Positions 1-12,207 of a stretch of 64,000 bases of DNA are shown in pieces. The stretch comes from Symsagittifera roscoffensis (lineage: Eukaryota; Xenacoelomorpha; Acoela; Convolutidae), in the NCBI RefSeq assembly GCF_963678635.1, contig NC_087063.1, forward strand, positions 68,240,727-68,304,726, in the 5' to 3' direction. The notes below the pieces were generated by a model, which saw only the letters and a program-made list of their open reading frames with translations, searched no databases and was not told the origin of the DNA. How positions within the stretch are numbered: position 1 is the first letter of the stretch; each line of letters starts with the position of its first letter. The position numbers and the translations under genes were made by a program.

Positions 1-3000
1 GTATGATTAGCCTGCCAGCTGACTGATCTTCCTCCATAAACTATTTTTACCTCCTCATAGCCGAAGGGTGCTAGCAAGGTTCTCGTCTGAAGCGCTCCTC
101 CCACCGTTAACTCCGGTTTCACACTCGTCAAGATCAGGGAGGCCTCTGGTAATTCAGCTCTGCCTCTCATCCTCATAGGCGCTACACCCAGTTTCGCCCA
201 TTCCTGATCAAATCTCCCAGGCTTCGGAGTTGCTGTTTTGCCTTCTCGTTGCTTGATCCGTGTAAGCAAATTGCGTATGCTGTTACACTGCGGAATTTCT
301 GCCCACAAAACACGGATCCATCGTTTGCGAGAATTTCGCCATCCTCCTTTCATTGGTCTCAAAAGCTCTCAACCTAGGAGTTTGCACTGCGGAGACTGCT
401 CCGAGCAACATTCTTCTTATCAGAGGGATATCAGGGAATTCCTATGGCAGCTTCTTGTAATCACCCCAACCTTTCGTCTCTTCTCTCACCTTGTGGTATG
501 ATGCAGTGAGCCGGGGAATTCTGGTGATCTAACCATTTGTCTTGTCATAAGGCCTTAGATTCCAGAGCTTTGGAAAAACTTCATTGTGCCCGCTTTCCAC
601 TTCTCCCATACGATCACGGAAGTGATCGTCGAAGTTGACAACCGTCATCTCTGGCACCGATATCTTTGCAAAAAACAGATCTACGCTCATAAGCTCTCGC
701 ATTACGTGCTGCTCACACCAAATCAGCGCACTTCCGTTCACTGCTGAAATGAGATTCAGGTGCAGCACCGACCTCCTGTATGCTTCTACCTTAACATCAG
801 GAACGCAAACGTGACTGCTGGTCCATATATGACTGTCACAAACTCCGTGGCTCCTCTGATCAACGCTAAAGGATTGGTCCTCATAGCTAAGCTCAGATCA
901 GCTAGCAGGGGCATGCCCCCAGCATGTCGTCGCACGTCTTCCTCCCTCTGGATTGTTTCGTCCTCTCCTGTTCCAAAGCGATTCTGCTGCAGGAGATACT
1001 GGATAAGAGTATGTCTCAAATCTATTTTTTTTCAGGAATCCGTAGCTCGCTTCACGTCGAATTTCCTCACAATCTCTCTCATCTGCTCTAGGTAGCGCGT
1101 CAAATTCATCAGATCTCCCAAGTTTCCATACGTTATCGCGATCAACGTTAGAAGTCCATCTAACCGCAAGTTTTGAACTCCTTCGGTGAGCAACACCGCC
1201 GGTCTTTTCGCAAAGTTTTTCACTCCAAACGTCACAAACAAGGCTAGTAGTTCAACGATCGATACTTCCATTACTGCATGGAGGAATTCTATTATCCAGT
1301 ATCGAGAAAATGATGGGTAAATTTTCGCCAAGAAGGACGCGGTCCAACCGGCTCCTAGCCCTTCCAGCATGCTATCAGTCCGGTCAAAGCCTTCTTCTCC
1401 TATCACCTTTTGGGTCCAGAAAGCTTCCAGGGTAACTTGGCACACTCTGTTCACAAACTCGGCTGACTTTTGTTCAGCATTTTCGGCCAGGTTCACCTCC
1501 TTCACTAAATAGGCATGGATCTTCCTAATCATTACTGGGCCTTGCTCGAAAGCATCCGCGCCCAATGCCGCTACTCGAGGGATAAGGTGCAGCCAATGGT
1601 TAGCCTCTGGTTTCGTTCTCAACACCATCGCTTCCAGGTGAGCTCTGGTCTCCTTGGAATTCTTTCTCCTCCCTCCTTCCTCTTTTATTTCCATTCCTCA
1701 GAATCATAAATCGTTTGACATCGCTATGATTACTCGATGGTCATCGTCAAATCCTGGCTTCAATTTGAACTATCGACTGAAGTTGGACAGTTCCAACCCC
1801 AGTACTTCGTCCAACACTAGCATGTGTAGTGAATGGTCCTTTATCCTCTCATCGCATTCGAGATGTCTGACCCCACCGCAGGTAATTCAGCCCTGAGTGG
1901 CCTCAGATCCTCCATCTCTATCTCGCGATTTGGGGCAGATATGATCACATCATATTTCCCTTCCGAGAGCAAAGCCACAATCGCATACACGAACTTCAGT
2001 CCATCCGGGAGACGTGCTTACCCCGGGGACAGCGCGAACACAGCCCTCGGTGTTATCTTAGTGAAGGCACCCTCTTTCAGGGTATCTACTACTTCACCCA
2101 TTTACTCGAGGATATCTTTTATCGCTGGCCATGCAGCGCTTTCGGCCGTCGTAGGCTCTCTGAGTCTGCTCAGTTAACCCCTGCTGTGTAGATGGTCATT
2201 GATACCAGCAAACACGATTGTGATCGGGTGCAATCTCTGTCTGTCTTTGTACCCCAATTAACATCGACACGGATTGCATTAGGTCTAGGTCGACCGCTGC
2301 CACCATTATAACATCAGGCCAAAACAGAGACTTGGAAGTATATACGAAGTCTGAACTCGCGACTATCATAATCTTAGCCTTCCTCATTTTTGCCTTGTTA
2401 CATGCAGTAAAGATGGTTTCATCTTTCTTTATCGCCTTCAACCCATGGTATCTCTGAACATCACCTTCTTGGTTCACTTGTTTTGGGTACGCTCTTTCTT
2501 TCACATGCCCTAGGGGTGCTTTCACCTCCCTGAACATCTTTTTATATTGTCCAATTGGTGCCTTCGTCGTCAGAAATCTTCCAGGTCTTTCTTCTCACGT
2601 CTTGTAACGGTCTTGCATTCACCGGACCCATTGTATTGTTCGAGTCCCTCTAAATTGGCAAACCTCAAGGCATTTGTAGAGCTGAAGTTTATGCCAGCAG
2701 CTTTTAACCAGTCCACGCCTGTTATCGAGTACACTCCGTTGACAGATAATCTCGCTCCGTTCAAAATCCTCATGGCATCTGCTGCAAAGCTCACCATCTG
2801 AAGGTTCAGTTTCATCGGATCCTTTTCGTACAAGTGCCAGGGAGAAGGTTTGGGCCTCGACCACATCAAAGAGCTCCTATCTGGGCGTCGCTCCTCTCGA
2901 CTGGTGCTCGTCGTCTCTGATCTCGTATCCGATCTAGAGGTGCTGGTCGTTTCCGCTGTCGGGTTGACAGGTCCTAATCTTCGTCTAGGGTTGATGGTTC

Positions 3001-3223
3001 TTCTCGTGGGCGCTTCCCCTAATCGATCTTGTACGTCCGTTCTTTGCCCTGGCCCACGGTCATCATGCCCCAAGATGTTTATCAAGGGGATCAGCAACAT
3101 GACTACCTCTGGGTCCTCCAGAGCGAAGTCTCGAGCCATTAGCTGACGATAGATCGCATCTACCATCGGTCCCACACATGCCTCTGCCAGGTCCATCAAT
3201 TCGTCCAAGTTGAAATTATCCAT
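1..3223 (-). pseudogene. Gag-like polyprotein region of a Gypsy-type retrotransposon, broken, runs off the left edge
   Basis: The minus strand starting at ATG 3223 carries a chain of open segments: 3223-2570, 2537-2196, 1694-1032, 1019-786, 768-529, and an open stretch from about 233 to base 1. They are separated by frameshifts and stops. The first segment starts MDNFNLDELMDLAE and contains GPGQRTDVQDRLGEAP, followed by a Ser/Thr/Arg-rich stretch. I see no zinc knuckle, protease or RT here. The position just after an AT-rich spacer and the association with a Gypsy pol upstream suggest this is the 5' (gag) half of an element of the same family; that is inference. The same GQRTDVQDR segment recurs at 15657-15700 on the + strand. 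The 1694-1032 segment is helical and hydrophobic in its second half and matches nothing I recognise. The reading frame continues beyond the window. Confidence 0.6.
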
Positions 3224-4135
3224 TCTCTTTCAGGTTTGATTATGTTATTGATTCAATGGTTTGAACTCAAGAGAATAATTAAACGATCAATCAGGATCTA
3301 GAAAAGAGGTCAGGAATATCACACTTGTCAGTTTTACACTAATTTTTGGTTAAAATTTAATTAAACAGTCAGGTAAAAAGATTTTAATCCTAAAATTTAA
3401 TAAAATCAATCAGTTTCTAAAATTTTGAAATTCGTAAGATTGGACAGTCCAAACTTTGGATATATTCCTAAGATCACCATTCAGTTGTTCATGGTCACTA
3501 ACTCCTTCTTACCCAGGGTCTTAATATCATAACACATAACATAACATAAAACACATATCACACACAACATACATTTTAGTATGACGCCCTCCTGCATGCC
3601 ACCTAAACTCATTCACCCTTTCCACAAGGAAGTCTCTGAATCTCGTCAAGAACAAGACTAGGTTTTTTGGGTCCACGTGCCGCTTCTCTTTCGCCTGTGT
3701 CACCAAGAAGCACAAGTACTTTCCCCGTATCTGTGACGCCACCGGAGACACGGCTGCTATGCCTCCTTATTCTGGTCTTTGCTTCCAAAGGAATTCTATA
3801 TTTTTACATTCTCTTTTAAAATATGCTGCTAACGCTGTCTTAAAACTCATGTCTGCTGTGATTGCTATCGCACATGTTCTATTTGTGAGTATGAAACCGC
3901 TATCTGTTAGTTTTATGCTACTTGAATATTCATTTGCTAAGTTAAAAATTGACTCAACTACCCTCCCTATGTCCAGTTTCTTAGGGTCTCGCCTGTTTCT
4001 GCTTCTAAATCTCCTGTCTTTCTTGCTATTCTAAATTTGTTTATAAATAAATTTTCAGTGTGGGTAAGTCCTACCCACACTCCCCGGACAAAAATCTCCA
4101 TCGATGTCCCCGTCGATCGCATACCGGATATCAAG
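3224..4135 (-). other. AT-rich spacer between pol and gag halves; candidate shared LTR
   Basis: This stretch lies between the last pol-derived ORF and the ATG of the gag-like ORF on the minus strand. It is AT-rich and holds only one weak minus ORF (3751-3527). If two element copies stand head to tail, a shared LTR plus leader would lie here. I could not identify TG...CA termini or a primer-binding site, so this remains a positional guess. Confidence 0.3.
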
Positions 4136-4885
4136 TCAAAGTTGGAAGCCGGTATGAGTAATTGCTCTTCCTGGGCAGCCCAGGAAGGATCCTTTCTTTC
4201 GGTCTCCTTTGCGTCTCCTTTGGGTTTCCTTTTGGGTCTCCTTTGGGTCCGACTTCATTTCGTGCAGCCACTCCAAGACCCGCAGATTCGTCAACTCTTG
4301 TTCGTAGGATTGCTGTTCCTCAAATTCTACCTCGGGATTCGACCGGTCCTCGATCCATTCCTCCTCATGGTCATCAACTAGGTCGATGTCTTGCAACACG
4401 GTTATTCCTTCTAGACCCACCATTTCTTCCACTATCTTCTTTAGATCTATTCTGTCCACTATGAAGTCATCTCCGTAAGGATTATATTTCTTCTTGGACC
4501 TTGTGCTGTCATTCTCTCGAGTCTGTATCGTAAACGGAAGATCCGGTTCCAAGTTTTTGGGGACCTCCATCTGTTCGGGGTCTCACCAGTCCTCCTCTGC
4601 GTAGGGTAAGGTTTCATCATCCGCTTCAATCACCTCCTTGCAATCCAGGTCCAGCGGTGGAATCGTTCCTTCCTCTACGACCTCATTTCCATCGTTCTTT
4701 TCCCTGGTGCCCTTCTCGTTGACCTCACAAGCAGGATCCATCATCAGATAATCGCCCTCTTCCATGTCTGCAGGTATACACCAGTCTTCTGTCGATGGGT
4801 TGTGTGATATAATGTTCTCGTAGCGGGCGACTCGGCCAGTACTCAGTCTATAAAAGCGTCCTTCCTGGTCTACTTCCGTAATCAT
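4136..4885 (-). pseudogene. Acidic post-integrase tail of the Gypsy element
   Basis: Minus ORFs 4885-4583 and 4570-4136 follow the integrase directly (the first overlaps it by 4 bases). They are strongly acidic in places and end in a basic stretch. I recognise no domain. They could be the end of pol or a separate 3' ORF. Confidence 0.45.
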
Positions 4886-6008
4886 GAAGGGTCCCCTCCA
4901 TTTTTAGGAGCTTTTTCGTTCCTTTCGGTTGTATAACGTTCTGAAATATCCATAGGTAGTCTCCCACCGAGTAATTTTTTTGCACCAGCCGCTTTCTTGT
5001 CGAATCTTCTCCTCTGCCTTACCTGTGCTTGCTGAGTATTTCGTCTATACAAGTCATTAAATTCTTGCTGACGTCTAATCACATCCCTTACATAGACATG
5101 GGGTGACGTTTTCTTTCCCTCGTACTCTGGATAGAAGAAATTCAGGGGCCAAAACTTCTCGTGTCCGGTTAGCATTACGTGTGGACTAACTCTGGTGGTG
5201 GAATGTTGCGGGATGTTACAAGCTCCCATCACCTGTGGGAGGTATCTGTCACAATCGGTCATGTACCCGGAACAATATACCTTCAGCATCGACACTAACG
5301 TTCAATTGTACCTTTCCACTAAGCCATTCGTCTGGGGATGGTATGTCATGGAGCGAGCTTGATCAACCTGTGAGCTTTTCATAAGCTCTTTCGTGAGTTC
5401 TCCCACGAAGCTGTTCCATTATCCGATTGAAATGTCATCGGACAGCCATGTCTCGCTATCCACGTTTTGATCAGGTGATCGCACGTCTCTTCCGCTGAGG
5501 CAGTTATGCAGGGCACGGCCTCTACATACTTCGTGAAGTGATCAATCATGACCAAGACTTGATTATAACCACTATCTGTCATGCATAACTTTTATTGATC
5601 AATCTGCACCACCTCGTTGAATTCAGACGACTCGATCGACAGCAAAGGAAATCGCAATTTCCTTGGATCCTTGACCTGTTAGCATGACAGACATGCTGTT
5701 ACCCTTTTCTCGCATGCGTTTTTCATTCCAGGCCACTCAAAGCGCTTCAGGATCCTCTGATATACTTTGTCGATCCCCTGATGGCCCATCTGATCATGCG
5801 ACCTGAATAAAAGTCCTGTCTGGTAGAGTTGCGGCAACACTATCGCTTTATACTTGTATAGGACTTTGTCTTCATCTCTTCTCTTGCAAGCCACAATCCC
5901 GTCCTTGTTCAGATATAACCTTCCCTCTTTCTGCATAAAGTACTGTCTCAGAATACGGTAACTGTCTTCCTCAATGTCTCCTTTGTCGGAGCAGCATTTT
6001 CTATCCAC
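4882..6008 (-). pseudogene. Integrase of the Gypsy element, frameshifted
   Basis: The minus ORF 6008-5679 carries the N-terminal zinc-binding part: RSHDQMGHQGIDKVYQRI, then WPGM, then the C-x2-C pair ACLSC. The 5582-5379 ORF carries the catalytic core: VLVMIDHFTKYVEAVP with the first Asp, and FQSDNGTA with the second Asp. The 5295-4882 ORF holds the remaining core and C-terminal basic segment (QQAQVRQRRRFDKKA). The frame breaks between all three parts. The order zinc finger, DDE core, basic tail is complete enough for a firm assignment. Confidence 0.88.
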
Positions 6009-6153
6009 CTTTTCAGGTTGCTTGTCATGCGGTCATTTCTCTGCGCTCTTAGTAGGTCCGAGAGTCTGTATCTCGCTTTCAAGTACGTCTTCATGACACT
6101 CATCTGACTATTTAGCTCATTGGCAGATGCGTCTCTTCTTCCATCTTAACGCA

Positions 6154-7302
6154 TCAAATCAACGGCTGTGTTTCTTGTTTGAACGGCTGGAGATCACTCC
6201 TGACTACCTCTTTCTGCGGCAGTAAGCTTATCGAACCTTTCGATACTGCTATTGTTTGCAAATCATCTGCTGCGTTGTCAAAGACTCTTTCGCCTGGTAT
6301 GAGGTAGCGATCACTGTCAGTGTCTTGATATACCTCCCTATCCACATCCCTTGCTCGAGTCTCCACTAGTAGTGAGTGGATCGCTAGTTCTGACAGTCCG
6401 ATCCTGAGCTCGAGTTCCTGTCTGAGTAGGTGTCAATTCCTGAATTCCCGGAATTATCATCTAATGAAGAGTCTGGAATGGAGCCTGCATCCTCTCCTGG
6501 GTCAGTTCTGCGCGTTCTGCTCATCCACTTGAACTCCCCGGACAAAGTTTTATCCTCCAGGTCTTGTCCCTTATCAGGAACTTTCTCTTCTATATCCGAC
6601 TCCCCGGACAAACTTTCTTGTCCCGGGTTTTTATTCTGAACTCGCCCTCTTCTTGTCGTTCGTCTTCCCGGACAAATTTCCTTGCTCCAGGCTTCGAATA
6701 AATTCCTCACCTTCCTTCTGCAGGTCATCAAAGGTAACCGTTTTCTTTTGTATGTCGTTCTCCTGTTCTTTCCGTTTGTATGAAGTGCTTGTTAAAACTT
6801 CTCGGGGTATCGAGGATACTAGTTGCTGAACTATTGTCCTACAATCCCTCTCATTATCTTTGTGTTGTCGTATTGACGGCATGATCTTCACCTTCTCACT
6901 GACTGTCAGTGATGACATAGCTGCTGCCCACTCGGGGTCATCTCTAGTCTCTTTTCTCCCCAACAATCCACCCAGCATCCGAATTACTTGTGGTGTGACC
7001 TGCAGCGGTTTATCTAGCAATGAGAGGCTGTTTATGTTCATACGAGAGAGATCCTGTTGGACCATGTTCAAACGTAGCAACAGATCCAAGGGCACCGGGT
7101 CCCTTTTGGATAAGATCTTTATTTCTGCTGCTTTCTCCACTGGTAATTCTGAGTGTCCCGGAATTGGATGTCCTGATTTGTTCAACCATCTCGTCAAGGC
7201 AAGTGCTTCATAATTCTCTTTGTCCAGAAACAAGAATCCTTCTTTGATTTCCGCGTGATTGGCCTGCTTCTGCTCCAGTCTCTCATAAAACTCAGTCTTC
7301 AT
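6154..7302 (-). pseudogene. RNase H-integrase linker of the Gypsy element
   Basis: The minus ORFs 7302-6631, 6731-6384 and 6366-6154 lie between RNase H and the integrase zinc finger. The first starts KTEFYERLEQKQAN and includes a proline-containing stretch (SGHPIPGHSELP). The later part is charged and has a short repeated motif LSGK/LSGE four times (DNA motif TCCCCGGACA near 6535, 6603 and 6667, and again at 4080). No enzymatic domain is visible. It is unusually long for a Gypsy linker (about 380 residues). Confidence 0.6.
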
Positions 7303-7380
7303 ACTGAGGCTGTCACCTTTCTAGTGTTTGCCACGCATCCTGTGCTCGATTATCATGTGGTAGCCATCTAACCTTACTAT

Positions 7381-7866
7381 TCAACTACCAATATAACTCT
7401 GATCCATCGAGTATGTCTTCAACCAGGATAACGCTCTGTTGTCCTCGCGTAACTCAAAGGGAGCACTCCCCAAGTATGCGCGGTACTTTTCCACGAATGT
7501 GACTACTGCAAACATTTCTGCTTTTGGTGCATCATATTTCATCTGAGTGTCACTCAACACCTTGCTGCCATATGCAATGGGACGGGGAACCGTTATTCCC
7601 TTCAATTCCTGCTCCTGATGCAGTATTCCTGAGTTGTCTACTACTGATGCGTCTGTGTCAAGAAAATAAATGCGCTTTTCTGTAGGCATATCTAGCACTA
7701 GCGCTTCGCACAGTTCCCGCTTTATGTTCTCGAAGGCAGAGTGAGCTTCTTGGTTCCATTCGAACTTCTTTCCTTTGTTGCGCATCAGCCTCTGCCTTGG
7801 ATACACCTTGTCTGCATATCCTTTTATGAACCCACGGTAATAATTGGCAAACCCTAGCAAGCTCAT
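7381..7866 (-). pseudogene. RNase H domain of the Gypsy element
   Basis: The minus ORF starts with the RT connection segment LLGFANYYRGFIKGYA (the LG-xNYYR-FI motif typical of Gypsy pol) and continues into RNase H with FLDTDASVVDNSGIL, where Asp of LDTDAS is the first catalytic residue. Later come IAYGSKVLSDTQMKY and AVVTFVEKYRAYL, which match the middle of the Gypsy RNase H, and REDNRALSWL with the next acidic residue. The ORF ends after YIGS; the rest of the linker to integrase continues in another frame at 7302. Confidence 0.88.
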
Positions 7867-7995
7867 GAGTTATGTGTCCGTTCTGGGAGCCTTCCATGTC
7901 AACACAGGGTCCAAGTCAACACAAGGCCTTCCATGTCAACACAGGGTCTAATGCTTCCGGGTCCGGCCTCAGACCATGCCTGTCCATCATTCTTC

Positions 7996-8482
7996 CTAGA
8001 TACTTGATTGAATCCCTATGGTTTCACATTTCGATGGTTTGCATTTCAAGCCTGCTCTTTTCATGCATCCCAAGACCTCATCGAGCCGGTCGATGTGGTC
8101 TTCTAGGGTTGGTAATGCTATGATCACGTCATCCACGTAACACATCACAAGATTCCCGTACTTCTTCGTCACTCTGGTCAAAGCCTGAGCCATCAGTCTT
8201 TGAAAAGTGGCCGTTGTGGTGCACAAGTCGAAGCGCATCCTCTTCCACTGGTACAACCCCAACTCACATGCGAATCCGGTCTTTTCTCTATCCTTCTTCC
8301 GCAGAGGGACCTGCCAAAAGGCAGAGCCCAAATCCAGTGTGTTGAAGAAGTTTAGAGAGACTCTCGTCAATTCGCGGTATCGGGTACACGTCTTTTATTG
8401 TCACGGCTTTCAAGTAGCGAAAGTCGCAACAAAAACTAAGCTGCCCCCTTTCTTTTTCGCCATTACTACCCCACAAACCCAT
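7996..8482 (-). pseudogene. Reverse transcriptase of the Gypsy element, frameshifted
   Basis: Two overlapping minus ORFs hold the RT core. The 8482-8288 ORF has LSFCCDFRYLKAVTIKDVYP, which fits the Gypsy fingers motif (DYR-LN--T--D-YP). The 8370-7996 ORF has LDLGSAFWQVPL, then the catalytic box CYVDDVIIA, then EDHIDRLDEV and AGLKCKPSKCE, all diagnostic of Ty3/Gypsy RT. The two Asp of YVDD are intact. The frame changes between the two ORFs. A small duplication of about 22 bp (CCTTCCATGTCAACACAGGG, at about 7893 and 7927) interrupts the path to RNase H. Confidence 0.9.
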
Positions 8483-8868
8483 GGCAATTTTGAGCGTTCT
8501 ATCATGTCATATTCGAGCAACATTTCTATTTCCGCTCGGCACGCTTCCGGTTTACGTGGCGTCATTCGTCTTGCGCCTTCCTTGTTGGGAATGGCGCCAT
8601 CCTCAAGTTCCGGTTCGTGTTCGACGAAGTTACAGCAACCGATATCCGCCGGTTTGTCAAATTCTAGTTCACAGGTTTGTCGGAATCGGTTTGTCAGATT
8701 CTAGTTCATATGACGAGGGGCGTTCCGGAAAATTCGAGCAGCTCAACAAACCGTCGTCCGTTTCGGACTTCATTGAAAACAGTTTATGAATGGATTTTAG
8801 TTCATTAATCCTTTTTAAAATTTTATCTTTATTGGCATGATAAGGACAGTCTTTTACCCTATATCTCT

Positions 8869-9550
8869 TCATAGGGTCTTGTTTTGTGTCTCTTCATAGT
8901 CGGTCCTCGTCGGCAAAGCGTAACCAAGTTTCTTTCCACGCTGGATTGAAATCGTGGTGTCCAATGTGTTCAACAACACACTGACACACAGTCCGTTTCG
9001 AGTTACCGAGAAGCTCACGCCTAAAATCACTGAACTTTGACTATTTGGATTCGGTACCAAACAAACCTGTTTACTATCATTTAACGAACTCAAATTCCTC
9101 ATTCTAGAAATTGCTACCACAGCCAGTCCCGGCTGTAGTTTTACCTTTCTATCTAAAAAGATTGGTACCTTCTTTTTATCTGTTATTATTCCGTTAATCG
9201 GTTTGTTAACATACTTCCGGTCCGGGTTTCTAATCCTTATTAGACCGTTGTTCAAGTCAATCATCACATCGAAATTTCTGACAAAATCTCTGCCCAAGAT
9301 GATTTGGTCGGAGTCGTCCAAATTCTCTACTACCAGGAAGCTCATCCAAAGACCCCGTCCTCCCATGTGGAGGACCGTTATTGGTGTTCTTTCGGCTACG
9401 TAAGTCGCTCCTCGGTTGGCTGCGGCCAGTCGCCGATTCGTCGGAATTAGATCTTCCCTCTTGAAGCCCATTCTTTCCCAAGTTTTTATTGGCATCACGT
9501 TCACTACTGCTCCTGTGTCCAGAAGCCCTGTGACTCCGATTTTTTCCCAT
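8869..9550 (-). pseudogene. Retropepsin-like aspartic protease of the Gypsy element
   Basis: The minus strand around 9530-9500 encodes LLDTGAVVNVMP. LDTGA is the catalytic Asp motif of retroviral-type proteases. About 65 residues later comes IILGRDFVRNFDV, the conserved ILG-x-D-F segment near the C-terminal end of the fold. The ATG-initiated ORF (9504) starts just after the catalytic motif, so the true protein began further upstream. The ORF continues for about 100 residues after the protease core toward the RT, as is usual in Gypsy pol. Confidence 0.85.
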
Positions 9551-9571
9551 TGGTGTCAAGCAGATGTGCAG

Positions 9572-10252
9572 TCACATCTGTTCGTATCCAATGTGAACTG
9601 CGTCTTGCTCCATCATGGCGTCATGGCCTATCCTACGGACTTTGAGTTCTTCTTCTCCCAAATGGATCTGCCCTATTTGGTCACTGTCTGTTGTCACATA
9701 TGTCCTAGTGTAGTTGCTATTTCCATCCACGTTCAGCATCACTTGATACGGTCCATAGACTTCCACGTAGCGCCCGTGAAGCTTCTTCATTCGAGGGCCA
9801 TCCGTTGTTAGTAGTGCCCGCACAGCTCTTGACTCAGTGCGTGGCTCCACCTGCCTCAGATAATCTGCATATGTGTCCAAATGCATCAAAGTGAACTCTG
9901 ATATTTAACTCAGATTTCTGACTACCTGGTGTCCCGCTACCGAGATTATTGATTGTATTTTGCTTCCTTGTGGCACCATACCAAACCTCTGCCCGGAGAT
10001 CACATTTAGTTTCATGCTCAAACTACTTGTCGCTTTTGTTTCTTCGACTTCTGATGCCTCGAAGGTATTCAACTTCTCCTGTAGTTTGTCATTTTCCAAT
10101 TCAAGCATCATTTTTTGTTCGATCTCCTTCGTTACCAATTCCTGCTGGACTCTATTTAGAGCATCCCTCGCGGCTGCCCTATAATCAATCTTGAAGTCAT
10201 CCGCCACAGTCACAGGTTCCGGTTCACACGTCTCTTCCGTTACCGCCTGCAT
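9572..10252 (-). pseudogene. Gag C-terminal, coiled-coil-like fragment of the Gypsy element
   Basis: Two minus ORFs (10252-9905 and 9889-9572) precede the protease. The first is rich in Glu, Lys and Leu and looks like a coiled coil. The second starts MMHLDTYADYLRQVE and leads toward the protease with a frame change. The position directly 5' of the DTG protease motif makes a gag or gag-pol junction assignment likely. No CCHC zinc knuckle is visible. Confidence 0.5.
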
Positions 10253-11552
10253 CTTCTGTGTTGCCAGCTCTTACGGTTTTCCTTTCTGCGCGCTTCAAAT
10301 TACTGAAAGAATTTCGAAGGCTATAGCAATGTAGTATGATGCCATTTATATTCTGCAGTGAGTCGATATGACGCGGATAAAAGTAATTTCGTGCATTTTG
10401 TAAATTCTGTTCGATGACACTGTACCAATCTTACGAACAATGCGAGATTCAATGGGGACATTGACCGGGCTGTCCGGGGAGTATGTGACTTCCACCAGAA
10501 TGGACAAAACTGCAGATTTGACAGATTCGAAATTTTAGCAGCTAACCTTCCGAATTGACGGTTCCAAGAGATTAGTGACGTTATTGGGACGATAAGTCAA
10601 ACGGTGAAGGTCAAGATATTCTGGAATTTTGAAATTTTGAAAATTCGAAGTGATGACGTAATATTTCTGAGAAACGTCAAAAACGGCCATTTTGGAAGAA
10701 AACCAGAATAAAATCAAAACAACATTAGTTGCGATAGCGATAACTACGAGAATTGCGATAGAAAAACAACAACGATTAGCAGAGTTAGCATAGACCGCTC
10801 CGAGTTGCAACGATAGTGTCGCTACAATCGTTGCAAGGCCGTTCACAACAACGGTGAAGGGTAGAAGACAGCCTTCCGGAAGGAAGATAAGGACGTTATT
10901 TTCCCCGATTCAGGAATCCGGAGGGGTCTCGGGAGTTGAACTGAAACTCTTTTATATAAACTTTTAGCTTCCCAATTATGTCTTGAATTGATTTTACTTA
11001 ACATCTGAATTCATTTTGCAACGATGAGAAGCTTGGAAATGGGGAAAGGGTTGATCCATCTTCGATGGAGATGATGATTTTTATCTACTGAACAAAAACA
11101 ATAATAATTTAATAAATAGTAGTAGCCCCGATTTTAGGAGTGACCTCGTGGTCTGGTGATACTGCGACCCAGCCATGAGCTCACTATTTCTAAGTAATTA
11201 AGTTACTCGCTAAGTAATTAAGTTAATTTGAGCGTTCTGGTCAAAGCCGGAGAACAGTAACGTTTTTGTGGACCCGATGTTAGAAAGACCACCAAAAGAA
11301 ATGGCTTTGGTAGAGACGGTGAAAAGCATGTAGAGCTCTGTTTAGGCGTTGGCTAGTCGTCTTCGGACCTAGCTTTATCTTCCGTCGATATGTACTTCCG
11401 GGCGAATGTTACAATCATTCATCATGTTTTCATGTTATCAATTGTTGTGTCGAGATCTGCTCTTAACTTTTTGGTCGAATGATCGGTTCCGCTTTAGTGT
11501 TCTTTGAAAATAAGTTGCTTCACGGATGGACAGCGAGCTGTGTAACACCAGA

Positions 11553-11700
11553 TTACTGTTGTTTGGTACATGCACTGATAGGGTTCATCAGGCAATTTAA
11601 GGCACTTTGCACAGTAGTTTTCACCTTCCATGACTTTCTAAGGGGTTTGTACATTTCTCTAAAAAGTATAAAAGTCAATTTTTTGCGATTACTGCCGCCA
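11553..11700 (-). pseudogene. Cys/His-rich zinc-finger-like remnant, copy A
   Basis: The minus strand can be read as ENYCAKCL...WCYTARC, the counterpart of a better preserved version in copy B. Stops are present on both sides. It may be a relic of a retroelement ORF1 with a PHD-like finger. The evidence is only the Cys spacing. Confidence 0.25.
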
Positions 11701-12060
11701 TTCAAGAAGAACTGCTGACCCAAACACGGAAATTTTTTGAACAAGCTTTGTAAGAACAGCTTATATATAAGAGTCAACCTTTTGCGATTACTGCCGCCAA
11801 CAATAAAAGCTGCGGGACCAAACACGGAAAAAGTTTTCAGCAAGCTTAGCAAGAACCTAAGCATATGACTGATAAACACAGGGCAGGCAGCTTTTTAAAA
11901 AAGAGAATCTCCCTGGCAATACCGATTGCGAACGCCGCTTTCGTAATCGGCACAACAAATTACAAAACAACTTTCGACGAAGTTTGATTTGCAATACAAT
12001 GTATATATTCTCGTGTGGAATTGCGTGTTTTTATTTAAGAAACGTAAGTGGTTTTGTCTA

Positions 12061-12207
12061 GTTTAATTTTAAACACATCAACACTAATCATCTTCTTATT
12101 ATTATCACTTCCATATCTAGAAAATTCCAAATATCGAGTTTAATTTTAAGCAAATCAACACTAATCATCTTCTTATTATTATCACTTCCATATCTAGAAA
12201 ATTCCAA
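12061..12207 (+). repeat. 77-bp tandem duplication inside copy A
   Basis: The segment GTTTAATTTTAA...AGAAAATTCCAA occurs at 12061-12130 and again at 12138-12207 with only two or three differences. Copy B has a single unit at about 18497-18560, so one copy gained or lost a unit after the large duplication. Confidence 0.85.

Larger units (their letters stand above)
4136..10252 (-). mobile_element. Ty3/Gypsy-type LTR retrotransposon, pol half, degenerate
   Basis: Read on the minus strand, recognisable domains occur in the Ty3/Gypsy order: gag C-terminus (10252-9572), aspartic protease (about 9550-8869), reverse transcriptase (about 8482-7996), RNase H (7866-7381), a long linker (7302-6154), integrase (6008-4882) and an acidic tail (4885-4136). 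The frame is broken many times, so this copy cannot make a full polyprotein. The upstream end stops close to the left border of duplication copy A (10304), so the 5' gag and LTR of this copy are missing. Confidence 0.9.

Noticed and set aside
10535-10846. Hydrophobic minus-strand ORF, also present at 17243-17452
   Set aside because: It looks like a membrane protein, but the pattern comes from a short-period GATAGCGATAACTACGAG-type sequence. Its presence in both copies is explained by the duplication, and copy B is truncated.
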